Source: Sphacelaria rigidula (lineage: Eukaryota > Phaeophyceae > Sphacelariales). Taken from it: a stretch of 22,562 bases of DNA. Under the pieces are notes generated by a model, which was not told the DNA's origin, searched no databases, and saw only the letters and a program-made list of their open reading frames with translations. A program made the position numbers and the translations under genes. Below are positions 9,801-18,787 of the stretch, in pieces (position 1 is the stretch's first letter; each line of letters begins with the position of its first letter). The stretch is taken from contig CAXNAA020000328.1 of assembly GCA_964200075.2 (NCBI GenBank), positions 1 through 22,562 on the forward strand, given 5' to 3'.

Positions 9801-10024
9801 CCACAGTGTAATGCGTGAGAGGACCGCGTGCAGAGAGGACCGCGCCGTAGTTCAAACCACCTCAGGATCGACGTTTTTCAAAACAAATCGGGTCAGTCCC
9901 TGGAGGTACCACACCCCTGACCATAACCGTAACTCTAACCCTGACGCTAACCCTAACGATAGGGATGTTTAAATTCCGATGCGATCCTCTAAGCACGTGG
10001 CCCTCTCACGCATTACACACAGTG
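9801..10024. repeat. Inverted-repeat hairpin, about 43-bp arms, with CCCTAA-like repeats in the loop
   Basis: Arm 9801-9843 (core GTGTAATGCGTGAGAGG, then CGTGC, then AGAGGACCGC) pairs with arm 9981-10024 (GCGATCCTCT, GCACGTGG, CCCTCTCACGCATTACAC), with a few mismatches. The loop of about 140 bp holds a CTAACCCT array at 9921-9960. This is the same design as the hairpin at 8920-9304, although the arm sequences are unrelated. Confidence 0.7.
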
Positions 10025-10339
10025 TCGTGCATCTAGAATCGTCAGGAGCCCCTGAACCAGGCAAGATTTTGCGCAAAAAGTGCTTGCTCGTGCCACGAAG
10101 AAAAAAATCAGCGGCCAGCTGCTTGTCTGCGCTTGAGCCGACGTGGAACCATGTGTGCCAGATCAGCTCTTGTATGCCAAACCTACCGGCACTTGCTCGA
10201 GATATACCTACCTTTCTATCACTGAATACTAGCGAAGCTTCGGTGATGGCAAGTCCCATTCCCGCGCGCAAGTCTGATGTGTCGTGAATTTTGAACAAAC
10301 CACCGTACTTTTCTCTGTCGTGATACTTCCAACGAACAG

Positions 10340-10411
10340 GCTCTATCTCGCGCGTGCTTGGCAAGCTCACAGCCCTCGAACGTTTGTGGCTTTACGATAA
10401 TCGGTTATCTG
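10340..10411 (+). CDS. LRR-ROCO exon: single 24-residue LRR cassette
   Basis: Exactly 72 nt between acceptor ...aacgaacag and donor GTGGGT, phase 1-1. It reads SISRVLGKLTALERLWLYDN then RLSG. The usual IP of the repeat is replaced by IS; the Leu and Asn scaffold is intact. It is diverged from the 8689 cassette in the solvent-exposed x positions of LxxLxLxxN (LERLWLYDN against LEELSLSHN), which are the positions expected to vary in a ligand-binding LRR. Confidence 0.9.
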
Positions 10412-12225
10412 GTGGGTCATGGCGTGTGTTTCTGTGTCACACCACCCACCTACTGCTTGTACGGTCAGGGCAAAAAATGCCGTGGGAATCAAACAAGGTA
10501 CGCATCGCTGGACATGATTTGGTCTAACTGACTGTACTCTTGTCCTCCTTGTGTGCGTTGGCAAAAACACCAGCCAGGGCTGCGGTTGATGGAGGTATCC
10601 GGTGGGGGCCGTGCTCCCTGTTCTGAAAAATATATGTTTTTATATGGAGAAGATAAAGTCGTGATAGTTCTCTCAATGACCTCTGTGTGTACGTCAGCCG
10701 TACCCTATGTTGGGTGTTTTGCGTCATTGCGCAGTCAGTGCAGGTGTGTTGTCAGGCTCGAGCGCTGCAAACTACAATCTGAGTCAGCAAGGCATCGGGA
10801 TTTACTATTGGGTTTACTATACTACCGTGCTTCTATCTGGAGGCGCCAGGGTGGAGACAAGCTCATTTCCGCAGTCACATCGTCCGTCACTCCGGCTGAA
10901 CCACTGTGGCTCCTCTGATGAACATCTGGGTCGTCTCATGAGAAACACGAGCACTGCCGCTTGTCGAACATCTCTGCTTAAGAACGACCTGCACGGTGAC
11001 TGCCACGTATACGATGTTGATGCGACGCGAGCTGCTGATCTTCGTGAGGACGCCATAAATCCGAGCGAGCACTCTGCCTACCCTCGGCATGGTGTGCCGA
11101 TCAAAGGCAGTTACGGTACTAGAGCCGCATGACGTTGCCTCGAAATGCCGTTTTGTAAGATGGCACCATGAACCGTACTGCTGTGACACCTGGTGTGTTT
11201 TGATCCGGGAAGCGTTGCCAGGTCTACCCGTTGTACACCAGCGTACGTGTCGATATCGCCCGTGAAAGGGGGGTAAATTGTCATTCGTATCTGAAAATAA
11301 CTCATCACCTCCTCCAATGGGCGACACTACTGTAGCGAAATAGACTGAATTAATATGTGTCGACAATGTCCAGGGGTTCGAACCCCGCTCCGATCCCTGT
11401 GATCGAAAAACAAAATCTAAAGAAAAAGGCGGTGGAAGATGAGACGGCGAAGAAACGTAGCGAAAACGGTGACGGGCGTGCAAGCAGACTCTATGAACTC
11501 GCGATCAAATCTTGAGTAGATTGTGGGGTTGGTCGCCTTCCACGTGCAAGAGATACGCAGAAAACCTTGCAACATCTCATCGCTAGCTTGCAGATTTGTT
11601 TTCTTCGTATATTTCTTGTCGCCACAAAAACGAACGAAGGGGCTTATGAAGGGGGGAGGGGGCCGGCGGCCGACATGGATGCTACCTTACACCAGGGTGT
11701 AAATTGTCGTGGGTGTCTGAGACACTTCAGTACCTTCCAGCACCTGTAGCGGTTGCCAATGTGTGGTGGATCACCGACGATCACGACCGCGCTGATGTTC
11801 GGGCGCTGTGCCTGATCTTGGTACACGAGTTGGCGTGCGTATCTCTTTTTGTGTGCGTGCGTGAGGCATATTTGTTTCCTTTCGGATATTCTGAACGTGC
11901 CGTCAAAGTTCTACGCTCAAACCCACCCACGACGGTTTCGTTCAAGTGCAGGTGTCTTCAGGGTTCCATATTTGTGTAGTTTCGAGTCTTGCACGGATTG
12001 TGCCATGCCCTCATTACGTGTCTCACTCTTGCATTGCAATCTATTTTGGAGACAAACCCCGACGAATCGCCTCCAAAATATATAGCTTGGTTATTTAGAG
12101 GGCGATCATTGACCACGAGGTGCAAGAAGCACCGCCACTTCAGATCGCCTGTTGGTTGGCGATGCGGGAAGCTTGCCCCGTGGAAGAACTCATCCCCTTT
12201 CATTTTTCCCGTCTGCACGCAACAG
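10412..12225 (+). other. Putative intron (1,814 bp)
   Basis: Starts GTGGGT and ends ...cacgcaacag. It contains the SINE-like element at 11326-11420. Long ORFs elsewhere (for example minus 10887-11483) show no recognisable domain, and this one runs through the SINE. No additional LRR cassette was read. Confidence 0.6.
11326..11420 (+). mobile_element. tRNA-derived SINE-like element with A and B boxes
   Basis: An A-box-like TAGCGAAATAGA (11333-11344; one mismatch to TRGCNNARYNGG) is followed 42 nt later by a perfect B box GGTTCGAACCC (11375-11385) inside a strong stem-loop GGGG-TTCGAA-CCCC. An A-rich tail follows (11405-11430). Acceptor and anticodon arms do not form a cloverleaf, so this is a SINE head rather than a tRNA gene. 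Confidence 0.6.
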
Positions 12226-12297
12226 GCACTGTTCCCGAAGAGCTGGCACGGCTCACCGCTTTGAAATGGCTGCGCCTGGATTCAAACCAGCTGACGG
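12226..12297 (+). CDS. LRR-ROCO exon: single 24-residue LRR cassette
   Basis: Exactly 72 nt between acceptor ...cacgcaacag and donor GTAAGC, phase 1-1. It reads TVPEELARLTALKWLRLDSN then QLTG, a canonical LRR. It is the last free-standing cassette before the exon that fuses the terminal LRR to the Roc domain. The upstream 100 bp is also open in this frame, but the 72-nt length, the phase and the acceptor match the sister exons exactly. Confidence 0.9.
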
Positions 12298-13110
12298 GTA
12301 AGCCGTTTGGATACAATATATCCTCCAAGGCTGTTTGATGACATTCGGTAGCTACTATGATGGGCCTGTTGTGTCGCCGCTGGACTCGTTGCCTTGTCTA
12401 GCGCGACGGATTGTATCATGCACAAAGGCAGGCACTTCGTTTCATCTCTCGGTACTGGTGTAGCTCTCGTTCTTGCTCTTGAGGCCGGACATCCTTCGTT
12501 CGACTGAGCCCGCCAGGTTCTGATTGCTGCATACCGTAAGGATACCTGGGAATGCGCCCTCTTCTTCGCTCGGGGAGCGAGAGCATCCCTCAACATGCCT
12601 TGAAACCAGGAGTACTTGCCCCGCTTTTTGCGTTGTTGGCCCAAATCCTCATTTTCCTTGTGGCTTGCCAACTCAAGAACACGAGGCTTCATTTCCGCAG
12701 CTTGCTGCCTGTGACTGTATACCGAAAACGTTTCGGACCCACCCTACAGTAACTGTGTTGGTAGCTGTGTAGATACTCTTACATGGGTCTCCAAGCCTTT
12801 TTTGTGCAAGAATGGATCATGTCGACACTGCTGGCCATTTCGTGCTGGCGGTAACTGTTCGCCCGTTTTTAGACAGGAACCACGCTCGACTGGGATCATG
12901 ACGTTGTTTACGATAATCGTGATCTCTGTTCCATGGATTGGATGTGCTGCCCATCGCGCGAGTTGTTGGGATGTACTCCGTCGTGGGTTTATTTTGCTTG
13001 TGAGAACACTCGCGTTGCGGCAACTCAGCTGTCAGTGTGCATGCGAGTCCATCTCTCACTGACTCCGAACAAATCCTACCGCCTCTTTCCTTCTATGTGG
13101 GGGCGTACAG
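12298..13110 (+). other. Putative intron (813 bp)
   Basis: Starts GTAAGC and ends ...gggcgtacag. Nothing recognisable inside; ORFs at 12524-12772 and 12802-13062 lack similarity to the gene and are taken as chance. Confidence 0.6.
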
Positions 13111-13493
13111 GTATACCAAGAGCTACCGCTGAGGGGTTTGCGCTGATACCCAAGCTGAAGGTCAGGCGTCTGAAGGGAAACCCTTGGGTTGAACCGCCGT
13201 CCGATGTTGTCCAAGATGGATGGCGACAAATCGTCGGCTACTACGACGCGTTGGCACGCTCGGGCGCAACGAGAAGTCATAGGTTGAAGATGGTACTGGT
13301 TGGTGCGGTTTGCGTCGGAAAGACGACTATGGCAAGAGGCCTACGGGAGGGAAAGCCGACCCCAACGAAGCAGAGCGAGCGCACGCGGGGTGTCGACGTT
13401 CACATAGAGCCATAGAGACCGAACCCTGCTCAGCCACTCGAGGTAGTGATGTGGGACTTTGCGGGACACTCGGATTACTACTCAACGCACCAG
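13111..13493 (+). CDS. LRR-ROCO exon: last LRR and Roc GTPase G1-G3, with in-frame TAG
   Basis: Enters in phase 1 after ...gcgtacag and leaves in phase 0 before GTGAAGG (383 nt). It starts with a worn terminal LRR (IPRATAEGF, LIPKLKVRRL), then GNPWVEPPSDVV, the linker typical of the family between LRR and Roc. The P-loop GAVCVGKT is at 13302-13325 and fits GxxxxGK[ST]. A switch-I-like Thr region (SERTRGVDVH) follows, then G3 WDFAGHSDYYSTHQ (DFAGH at 13455-13469). G3 has His where DxxGQ normally has Gln. A TAG at 13413-13415 interrupts the frame between G1 and G3, 27 codons before the exon end, while the same frame continues cleanly into G3. A TGG-to-TAG change is the simplest explanation. Confidence 0.88.
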
Positions 13494-14337
13494 GTGAAGG
13501 GTACCTGCATTATTCCCGGGAACATACTGCGAATTGCGGCAGGCACTCCGTGCAGAGGATAGCCACACCACTCTACCGAGGCCAGTGCCCAGTGTAGTAG
13601 AGTTGAGGAATTTCTCGGATCGAACGGACGCATAAGCGTTGACGGCAGTGCGATAGCATCAGCAGCAGCACCCAGCCCGGGAGGGCCGGCATACCCCGTC
13701 GCTGATTCACATGCAAGTTCTGGTGGTGTGCAGGAGTCTCCCGCGGTCGTAGCGCCCATGACACGTGGTCAAAATGGGAATAGTAGCAGCAGTGATGACG
13801 GGATGTTGCCGTTGACCCTGCATTGAAAGACGCCTTGCATCGACGGGGTTCCGGATCGTGCTTGACAGGTCATCCTCCATCACACGCCAGCCGAAAAAGG
13901 CTTCACCGAGTTTGAGGGGTACCCAACCCCAAAAATACAGCGTGGGGTACTTGGAGTACTCAGTACAATTTCCAGTACCTCGAATACCTGGAGTGAGAAC
14001 CACGTAAAGACGGCGCGGGAAGGATCGAGTACGTGCAGTACCCGCTCCCCCAAATAATAGGAATTCCAGAGCAACGAGTGTATCAACTGCCGACAATACG
14101 GAGTGTTCTGGAGTACCTGTGGTATTGCTACTAAAAATGTACTAATTATTCCAGAGTACGTGAACTTTCGGCACCCTAAATTACCTTCACACGGACTGTT
14201 CCCCATCCTAATCTTCACTCGCAGCTTCGTACCCTTCTACTTCCTGCCAACGGGATCCACAATTTGTTTGAAAACATCAACGGTAACATATTTTTCTCCC
14301 TTGATTCTCCGCTGTCTTTTTGTACCGCTGCCACCAG
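13494..14337 (+). other. Putative intron inside the Roc domain (844 bp)
   Basis: Starts GTGAAGG and ends ...gctgccaccag, phase 0, splitting Roc between G3 (STHQ) and the next strand (LFLTDGALQLLIVDL). The right half (13940-14160) is rich in GAGTAC/AGTACT/CCAGAGTAC motifs, possibly remains of an element. No coding remnant was recognised. Confidence 0.65.
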
Positions 14338-15034
14338 CTGTTCTTGACCGACGGGGCTCTGCAACTGCTGATCGTGGACCTCAACAAGTTTTACCGTAAT
14401 CCGTCCTGTCGGAGAGACGCTTCGTACATCTGGCTGGATGCCTTGTTGTGTCGGGTCCCTGGATGCGCAGTCTTAGTTGCCGCAACCCATTGCGATCGTT
14501 TCGGTGAAACCCGGGGGGCACGTCGCCGTAGCTCTAAGAGGTCTACAGGCAGACATCAGCGACCACTTGAGGGGAAAGAGCGAAGAATGGGCGCGTGCCG
14601 CAGCCGCCACGCGCAGGACTGAAGGAGGACATGGCCACACAGCGCGAGCGGTGCCCTCCCTCACTATTTGCGGCGTGGTGGCAGCTTCCGGCCGTGACCC
14701 AGATGATCTTCACCGTGTTCGGGATGAGATCTGCCGACTTGCTGGAGAAGATGGCACAGATTCGGACGGCAGGCGACTTTTCCCCAGCGTCGGTCAGACT
14801 GTACCAGTGTCTTGGGCGAGGGTGGGGGCGGTGGTGGAGGCTTTGCACGAGGGCGGTGATCCCTCTGCGGCCGCGAGGTCAGTTGACAATCCCGTGGTTC
14901 CGGTCGAAGCCCGCGAAAAACTCAACTTCGTGACATGGGAGGCGGCGCTGGAGGAGTGGTCGACAGTAGTCAACGCCCTCGAACTGACGACAGAGGTCGG
15001 GGAAACGTCTGGCGACACGGAGCGAGTCCTCCGG
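14338..15034 (+). CDS. LRR-ROCO exon: Roc G4-G5 and start of COR, with +1 frameshift
   Basis: Phase 0 at both ends by splice context, yet 697 nt long, one base more than a multiple of three. The first part reads LFLTDGALQLLIVDLNKFYR and, after a Trp-containing helix, VLVAATHCDRFGET, with G4 THCD at 14485-14496 in place of [NT]KxD. After a G6 run (14513-14518) the reading continues one base later as HVAVALRGLQADISDHLRGK, then LTICGVVAASGRD (G5 region, AAS), SWARVGAVVEALHEG and NFVTWEAALEEWSTVVNALE, the usual start of COR in this family. Dropping one G joins the two frames and makes 232 codons. Acceptor ...ccaccag; donor GTGAAC at 15035. Confidence 0.87.
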
Positions 15035-15334
15035 GTGAACACATAAGAAGCCTTGCCAAGTTTGGGCATATATATATATGTAATATATATATACTGACGC
15101 TTGAACGCACTTTTCCTGAATGGGCACGTCGCCTGCGCGCACGTTTTCTCGCGTCGATGTAGCGGCACTGTATCGATGCGTTGTTCGACATCTCCTGTAA
15201 TCGAGCTACTGTTGGGGCTTGCGTCTTGAGTTCCCGTCGACGTTGCTGCACCCATTCTCGGGTGGCTGCCCGCAACTTCCGTTCGTTAAATTTGCTGATA
15301 CCGTGGTGTTTGTCTGCTCCTGCGAACTTGGCAG
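15035..15334 (+). other. Putative intron (300 bp) with TA microsatellite
   Basis: Starts GTGAAC, ends ...cttggcag, phase 0. It contains an alternating (TA)n stretch at 15069-15093 able to form a hairpin. An in-frame TAA lies three codons past the donor, so it must be spliced out to reach the COR exon. Confidence 0.75.
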
Positions 15335-16177
15335 GACGCCCTCAGGATGCGCCAAACGGAAGGCACGATGCTAGTGGCCTGTAACCTTGTTCATCTCGAC
15401 CCTTCATGGATCAACCTGCTCCTGCGAGCGCTCCTAGACCACCGCCTCGCAGACAAGCGGCAGGAGGAGGAGTGGAAAGAGCAGCTCGCGAAGTACAGCG
15501 CACACTGTGGAATCCCCTTTCCGGAGTTGGCGAGACTCCACAAGAGCTTCATCAGAACTGGCCGACTCACGGAAGAGTACTTGCAGTTTGTTTGGCGCGA
15601 GGTTGCAGGGCTTGACCTTCCGAAAATCTTGAGCCGGATGATCGAGACGATGTCAACGTACGGTGCTATGTTTGTGTGTGATCCCAGCCGGGATGTGGAG
15701 AGGCAGCTGTTGGTTCCAGCGCGTCTGCCAAGGGCAGTGGACGCTGACACTCTGGCGGAGCTGCAGTCAGCATTTTCCACGGGTGTGGAGATGCGATTCA
15801 TCATCCGTATTTTCTCAAAGTACACACCTGCAGGGATCATCGCTGAGTTCATCGCGGGCTTTTGCTGGACTGGTCGTATCATATTCCGCGACTGCTGGAG
15901 CCGGGGCGCAGCGTTTATCATGAACGGCAGGGAGCACCTGGTCTGCCTCCACCAACCTACTGCTGAGACGGAGGCGCATATTGATATCAGCATCGCGGGC
16001 AGCACCCAGGAGACTGTAGCCGACCACGGCTCCGCTGTCGTGGAATCGCTGTACAGATTGCTCTTGGAGAGATACCCAGGACTATTGTTCGATACCTCCG
16101 GTGACCCTTGCTTTATCACCGGCACCGACGCGTGGCAGAACCGTTTGGAGGACCATCTGGAAAGTTTGCTTCACAAG
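15335..16177 (+). CDS. LRR-ROCO exon: COR domain
   Basis: A fully open 843-nt exon (281 codons), phase 0 at both ends. It starts DALRMRQTEGTMLVACNLVH, then LDPSWINLLLRALLDHRLAD, followed by a winged-helix-like region (FIRTGRLTEEYLQFVWREV) and MSTYGAMFVCDPS, LLVPARLPRAVD, GFCWTGRIIFRDCWSRGAAF and ERYPGLLFDTSGDPCF. This matches the layout of COR in ROCO proteins, where it forms the dimerisation unit C-terminal to Roc; the LDPSWI/LLDHRL segment and the later RYPGLL are the family's hallmarks. It is the best-preserved part of the locus, with no break over 281 codons. Acceptor ...cttggcag; donor GTGTGTGT at 16178. Reading past the donor gives only a low-complexity VCVCARAVCC tail, which supports splicing. 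Confidence 0.9.
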
Positions 16178-16244
16178 GTGTGTGTGTGTGCGCGTGCTGT
16201 TTGCTGTGGTGGTTGTTCATCGTGATGATTGTATTGCCCTGCAG

Positions 16245-16394
16245 CTGTCTTCAATGGCACAAGAATACACATCAAATGACGTATGTAGTGTGGCATCCCT
16301 TGAACGGCGTTCAGCGCATGTCATTTTGAGCTCTAGGCAAGCGAAGACTCCGATCGGTGTAGCGCTGACCAACGCGCATCACGAGTTGGAAAAG
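16245..16394 (+). CDS. LRR-ROCO exon: short post-COR segment
   Basis: Exactly 50 codons between acceptor ...tgccctgcag and donor GTGTGA, phase 0 at both ends, reached by a short 67-bp intron rich in GT. It reads LSSMAQEYTSNDVCSVASLE and ends LTNAHHELEK, with helical propensity but no named domain. It is supported mainly by phase, splice sites and position rather than by a motif. Confidence 0.65.
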
Positions 16395-17769
16395 GTGTGA
16401 GCGCACCTGCGGCAAGATATCACTAGTGAGCGAGAGCCATCAAGGTTTACTGGGAGCGAGAAACGTGTTTGCTTTATTGCGGTTTCCTTCAATTGGTCTC
16501 CGCGTATGCATAGTTCCCGGTACTCAGTTTCTACATATGGCCTCTCGTTTGATGAATTTTGGCACGCCCTTGAAGGTTGGCTACGGTTGGCGTTCGGTGG
16601 AGAATCGGTAAGCTTCGTCAAAACGGACGGTCGAAACGCATACGAACCCAACACGTAAAAAGTACCGAAATCGTTTTCCTTCTCCCCGACCAACGTCTGC
16701 TGTGTCCTGCTGTGGTTCAATCCTGAAATTGGGAGTTTCGACTGACATCGAAACGCCAATATGTCGACTGTCGTCTGCAGTAGTGATATATACCATTCGC
16801 TTGCCACGGTTTTCCGTCAAGGCGGGATCCGCTGTGTGTTCTTCTCGCCGCGTGATCCTTCCAGTCACTCATAGTTAGCCGTTCCATAACCCGGAGACCA
16901 TTCATTATGGGCTCACACTCTGTCGTGAGACGAGCGGGAGCCGGTGTTGCGTCTACCCTCGGCCCCAACGCTGCTGCGGATGCTTTTCATCCCCTTTCAA
17001 CAAGTTGTAGAGATGAGTTGGTTCGGGTTCAAGTGGGTTACGTTTCGCCGTTGGCACGATTGTTTTTGGTTTCAGATGGCGAATAATGACTGTAGCCATG
17101 GATGCAGGCAGAGTCGGGGACTCACCGAAGATATATTCCCAACTCCGCAGGAGGAATTTGAATGAGTGGATGGGGGCTGTATTGAGGGTTATACGTACCA
17201 TGCATGGATACCGGCGGTGGTAAGTGATGAGTACTGCTCTTGTGGAGAGCCCATACCGTGTTGCGTGAACTCGTGCTGATGCGAAGCTGCAGTGTTTTGC
17301 AGAATGTAGATGCAGTGCGTACATCTACTACACTTTCGTGCTTTTGTTGAATAGGTTCGCGTGCGTAATCGCTCGGTAGATTGTTTCAATTTTCGTTCCG
17401 AAGACGAGGAGCTCCAAAGACTGAAACTGACGCCATTATTGGAGGGTTGCCGATACAGGCTTGGGTTCACCTACATGCGACCAGTCACGTGTAGGGTACA
17501 GGTTCAGGGCGGATGTGTACAATAGAAGCAGTATTGCACAAGCTGCACAGAGCAGAGTGCAGCCCGTTGTGTGCTTACACGACAAACAACTTTATATTTT
17601 GTTCGAAGCAGATCATACCTCAGCTGAAGTTGTTGTAGGGTTAAGCTGTAGCAATATCCATGAAACCACAGTCTCTGTGCAGCTCATCCGTGAGGGTTAG
17701 GAATACAATCTACGAGTCTGTTTGCTTGCTGATTGTGCGGTGTTTCTGAGCTGAGCCTGATTCCCACAG
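16395..17769 (+). other. Putative intron (1,375 bp)
   Basis: Starts GTGTGAGC, ends ...ttcccacag, phase 0. The only exon-like block is 17151-17219, with a good acceptor (ctccgcag), a strong donor (GTAAGT) and a length divisible by three, but its phase-0 frame has a TGA at codon 5. No other content was recognised. Confidence 0.55.
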
Positions 17770-18626
17770 CCATCGCCGCTTTTGATGCACGCTTCCGTAT
17801 GTCAGCTGCACCGAAATCTCGAGGGCGTGCTTGACGGCATTCTGGACGCCTTTGAAACGCATGAGGTGGGTCGGGCGGAGTCTCATGCTGTGGTTCTTGG
17901 GCAGCTTGATGAGGCCCTTGTTCGGAGATTGAACGAACTGCGCCTGGACATCGGGGAAGACACCACCAACAAACTCAACAGCAGAGCGCAGTCGCTGTTG
18001 GACGATCTTGGGGCGAAGATGGACGGAATGTTGGCCCGCGGACTCACTGATTCCGACAGGGAAATATTGACAGGGGTAGCTCACAATGTTTCGTGCCTGC
18101 GGTGGCCTGTGCCCCGATTGGCGTGTCTCCTGCCGGAGTATGACCAAACTCTCAATGAGAACGATAGGGTTTACTCGCGCTGGTCTGCTCGACTGCAGGC
18201 ATGGTGCAGTGAACGCGAGGAGGCGAGTCAGGGGACGTGCTGCCAGAAGCTGAGAATATTCTGGCGAAGCAAGGAGAAGGTCAGTCGCAACCTGCGGATG
18301 TTCTTCCTCTGAGCACATGACTTGAGCTTGGCGGAATGCGGGTCTGATGGGCAGGGGTACGAAGTATATTGGAGTGAGTGAAGCAGGCGAAGCCGTTGGC
18401 GAAGTTGGGGCTGATCCTGGGTAACATTGTAGTGAAGACGTGCACAGGCTTGTCGCTTCCCATCAATCAGTTCGAGTCTGCTTTTGGAGATACGGTGGGT
18501 GGGCCTTTATCGGATATGTTCGAGGAGATAGAGACTGTTGCTGCGGAGAGGTTGACGACCGCGACGGAGATTCTGGACGGCGAGGAGCAGAAGCAGCGGT
18601 TGAAGCACTTGCTAGATGCAAAGAAG
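17770..18626 (+). CDS. LRR-ROCO exon: C-terminal helical region, with TGA and frame break
   Basis: Starts after ...ttcccacag and ends before GTAGGT. The first 180 codons hold amphipathic, probably coiled-coil helices (NLEGVLDGILDAFETHEV, LDEALVRRLNELRLDI, LDDLGAKMDGML), then LTGVAHNVSCLRWPVPRLAC and LLPEYDQ. This recalls the C-terminal region of brown-algal ROCO proteins. The frame reaches LRMFFL and a TGA at 18310-18312, then continues AHDLSLAECGSDGQGYEVYW before a second TGA at 18379. From 18378 a different frame reads KQAKPLAKLGLILGNIVVK and runs open to the donor. The exon is 857 nt, one short of a multiple of three, which agrees with a 1- or 4-base loss at that point. Relatives typically have Cys after FFL, so TGC-to-TGA is the likely nonsense change. 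Confidence 0.78.
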
Positions 18627-18763
18627 GTAGGTTAGGCATACTGGACTTGCTTCTCGTGGGGTAGAGGACTGGTGATATCTGCCGCCGCGACCCCTCGGTT
18701 TAACTCGTACATTTTGAAAACTGCTTGGGGCGCCGTGGGTACAAATCTCTATGTTTTCTTCAG

Positions 18764-18787
18764 AAGTGTCTGATACCCGTCGCTTGA
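18764..18787 (+). CDS. Possible short terminal exon (seven codons)
   Basis: After a pyrimidine-rich acceptor (atgttttcttcag) the phase-0 frame reads KCLIPVA and a TGA. If used, it would close the gene; otherwise the frame ends two codons past the previous exon at 18633 (reading KKVG, stop). Nothing but splice phase supports it. Confidence 0.25.
   Translation, partial: KCLIPVA

Larger units (their letters stand above)
8761..10339 (+). other. Putative intron (1,579 bp) with two hairpins and hexamer repeats
   Basis: Starts GTGAGT and ends ...aacgaacag. It is filled by the inverted repeats at 8920-9304 and 9801-10024 and their hexamer arrays. The stretch 9310-9800 has only short unrecognised ORFs on both strands. 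Confidence 0.6.
1047..18787 (+). pseudogene. LRR-ROCO GTPase gene, probable pseudogene (whole locus)
   Basis: Ten exon-like blocks on one strand, in the right order and with compatible splice phases, spell an LRR-Roc-COR protein with a helical C-terminal extension. ROCO proteins are multidomain GTPases in which Roc binds and hydrolyses GTP and COR mediates dimerisation. Brown-algal LRR-ROCO members have been proposed as pathogen receptors whose one-repeat LRR exons are shuffled. LRR exons are phase 1-1; all later junctions are phase 0. Breaks: in-frame TAG at 13413, a +1 G near 14513-14518, in-frame TGA at 18310 and a frame break near 18378. The introns hold retroelement debris and one is about 6.4 kb. 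The two most 5' exons could belong to a separate broken relative, because they are separated from the rest by that 6.4-kb gap. Confidence 0.85.

Noticed and set aside
10887-11483. 198-codon minus-strand ORF
   Set aside because: It runs across the SINE-like element and has no domain; the ERGSNPWTL segment is simply the antisense of the B box.
17151-17219. Exon-like 69-bp block with good acceptor and strong GTAAGT donor inside the 16395-17769 intron
   Set aside because: In the phase required by both neighbours its fifth codon is TGA, and it shows no family motif; direct splicing of 16394 to 17770 already keeps frame.
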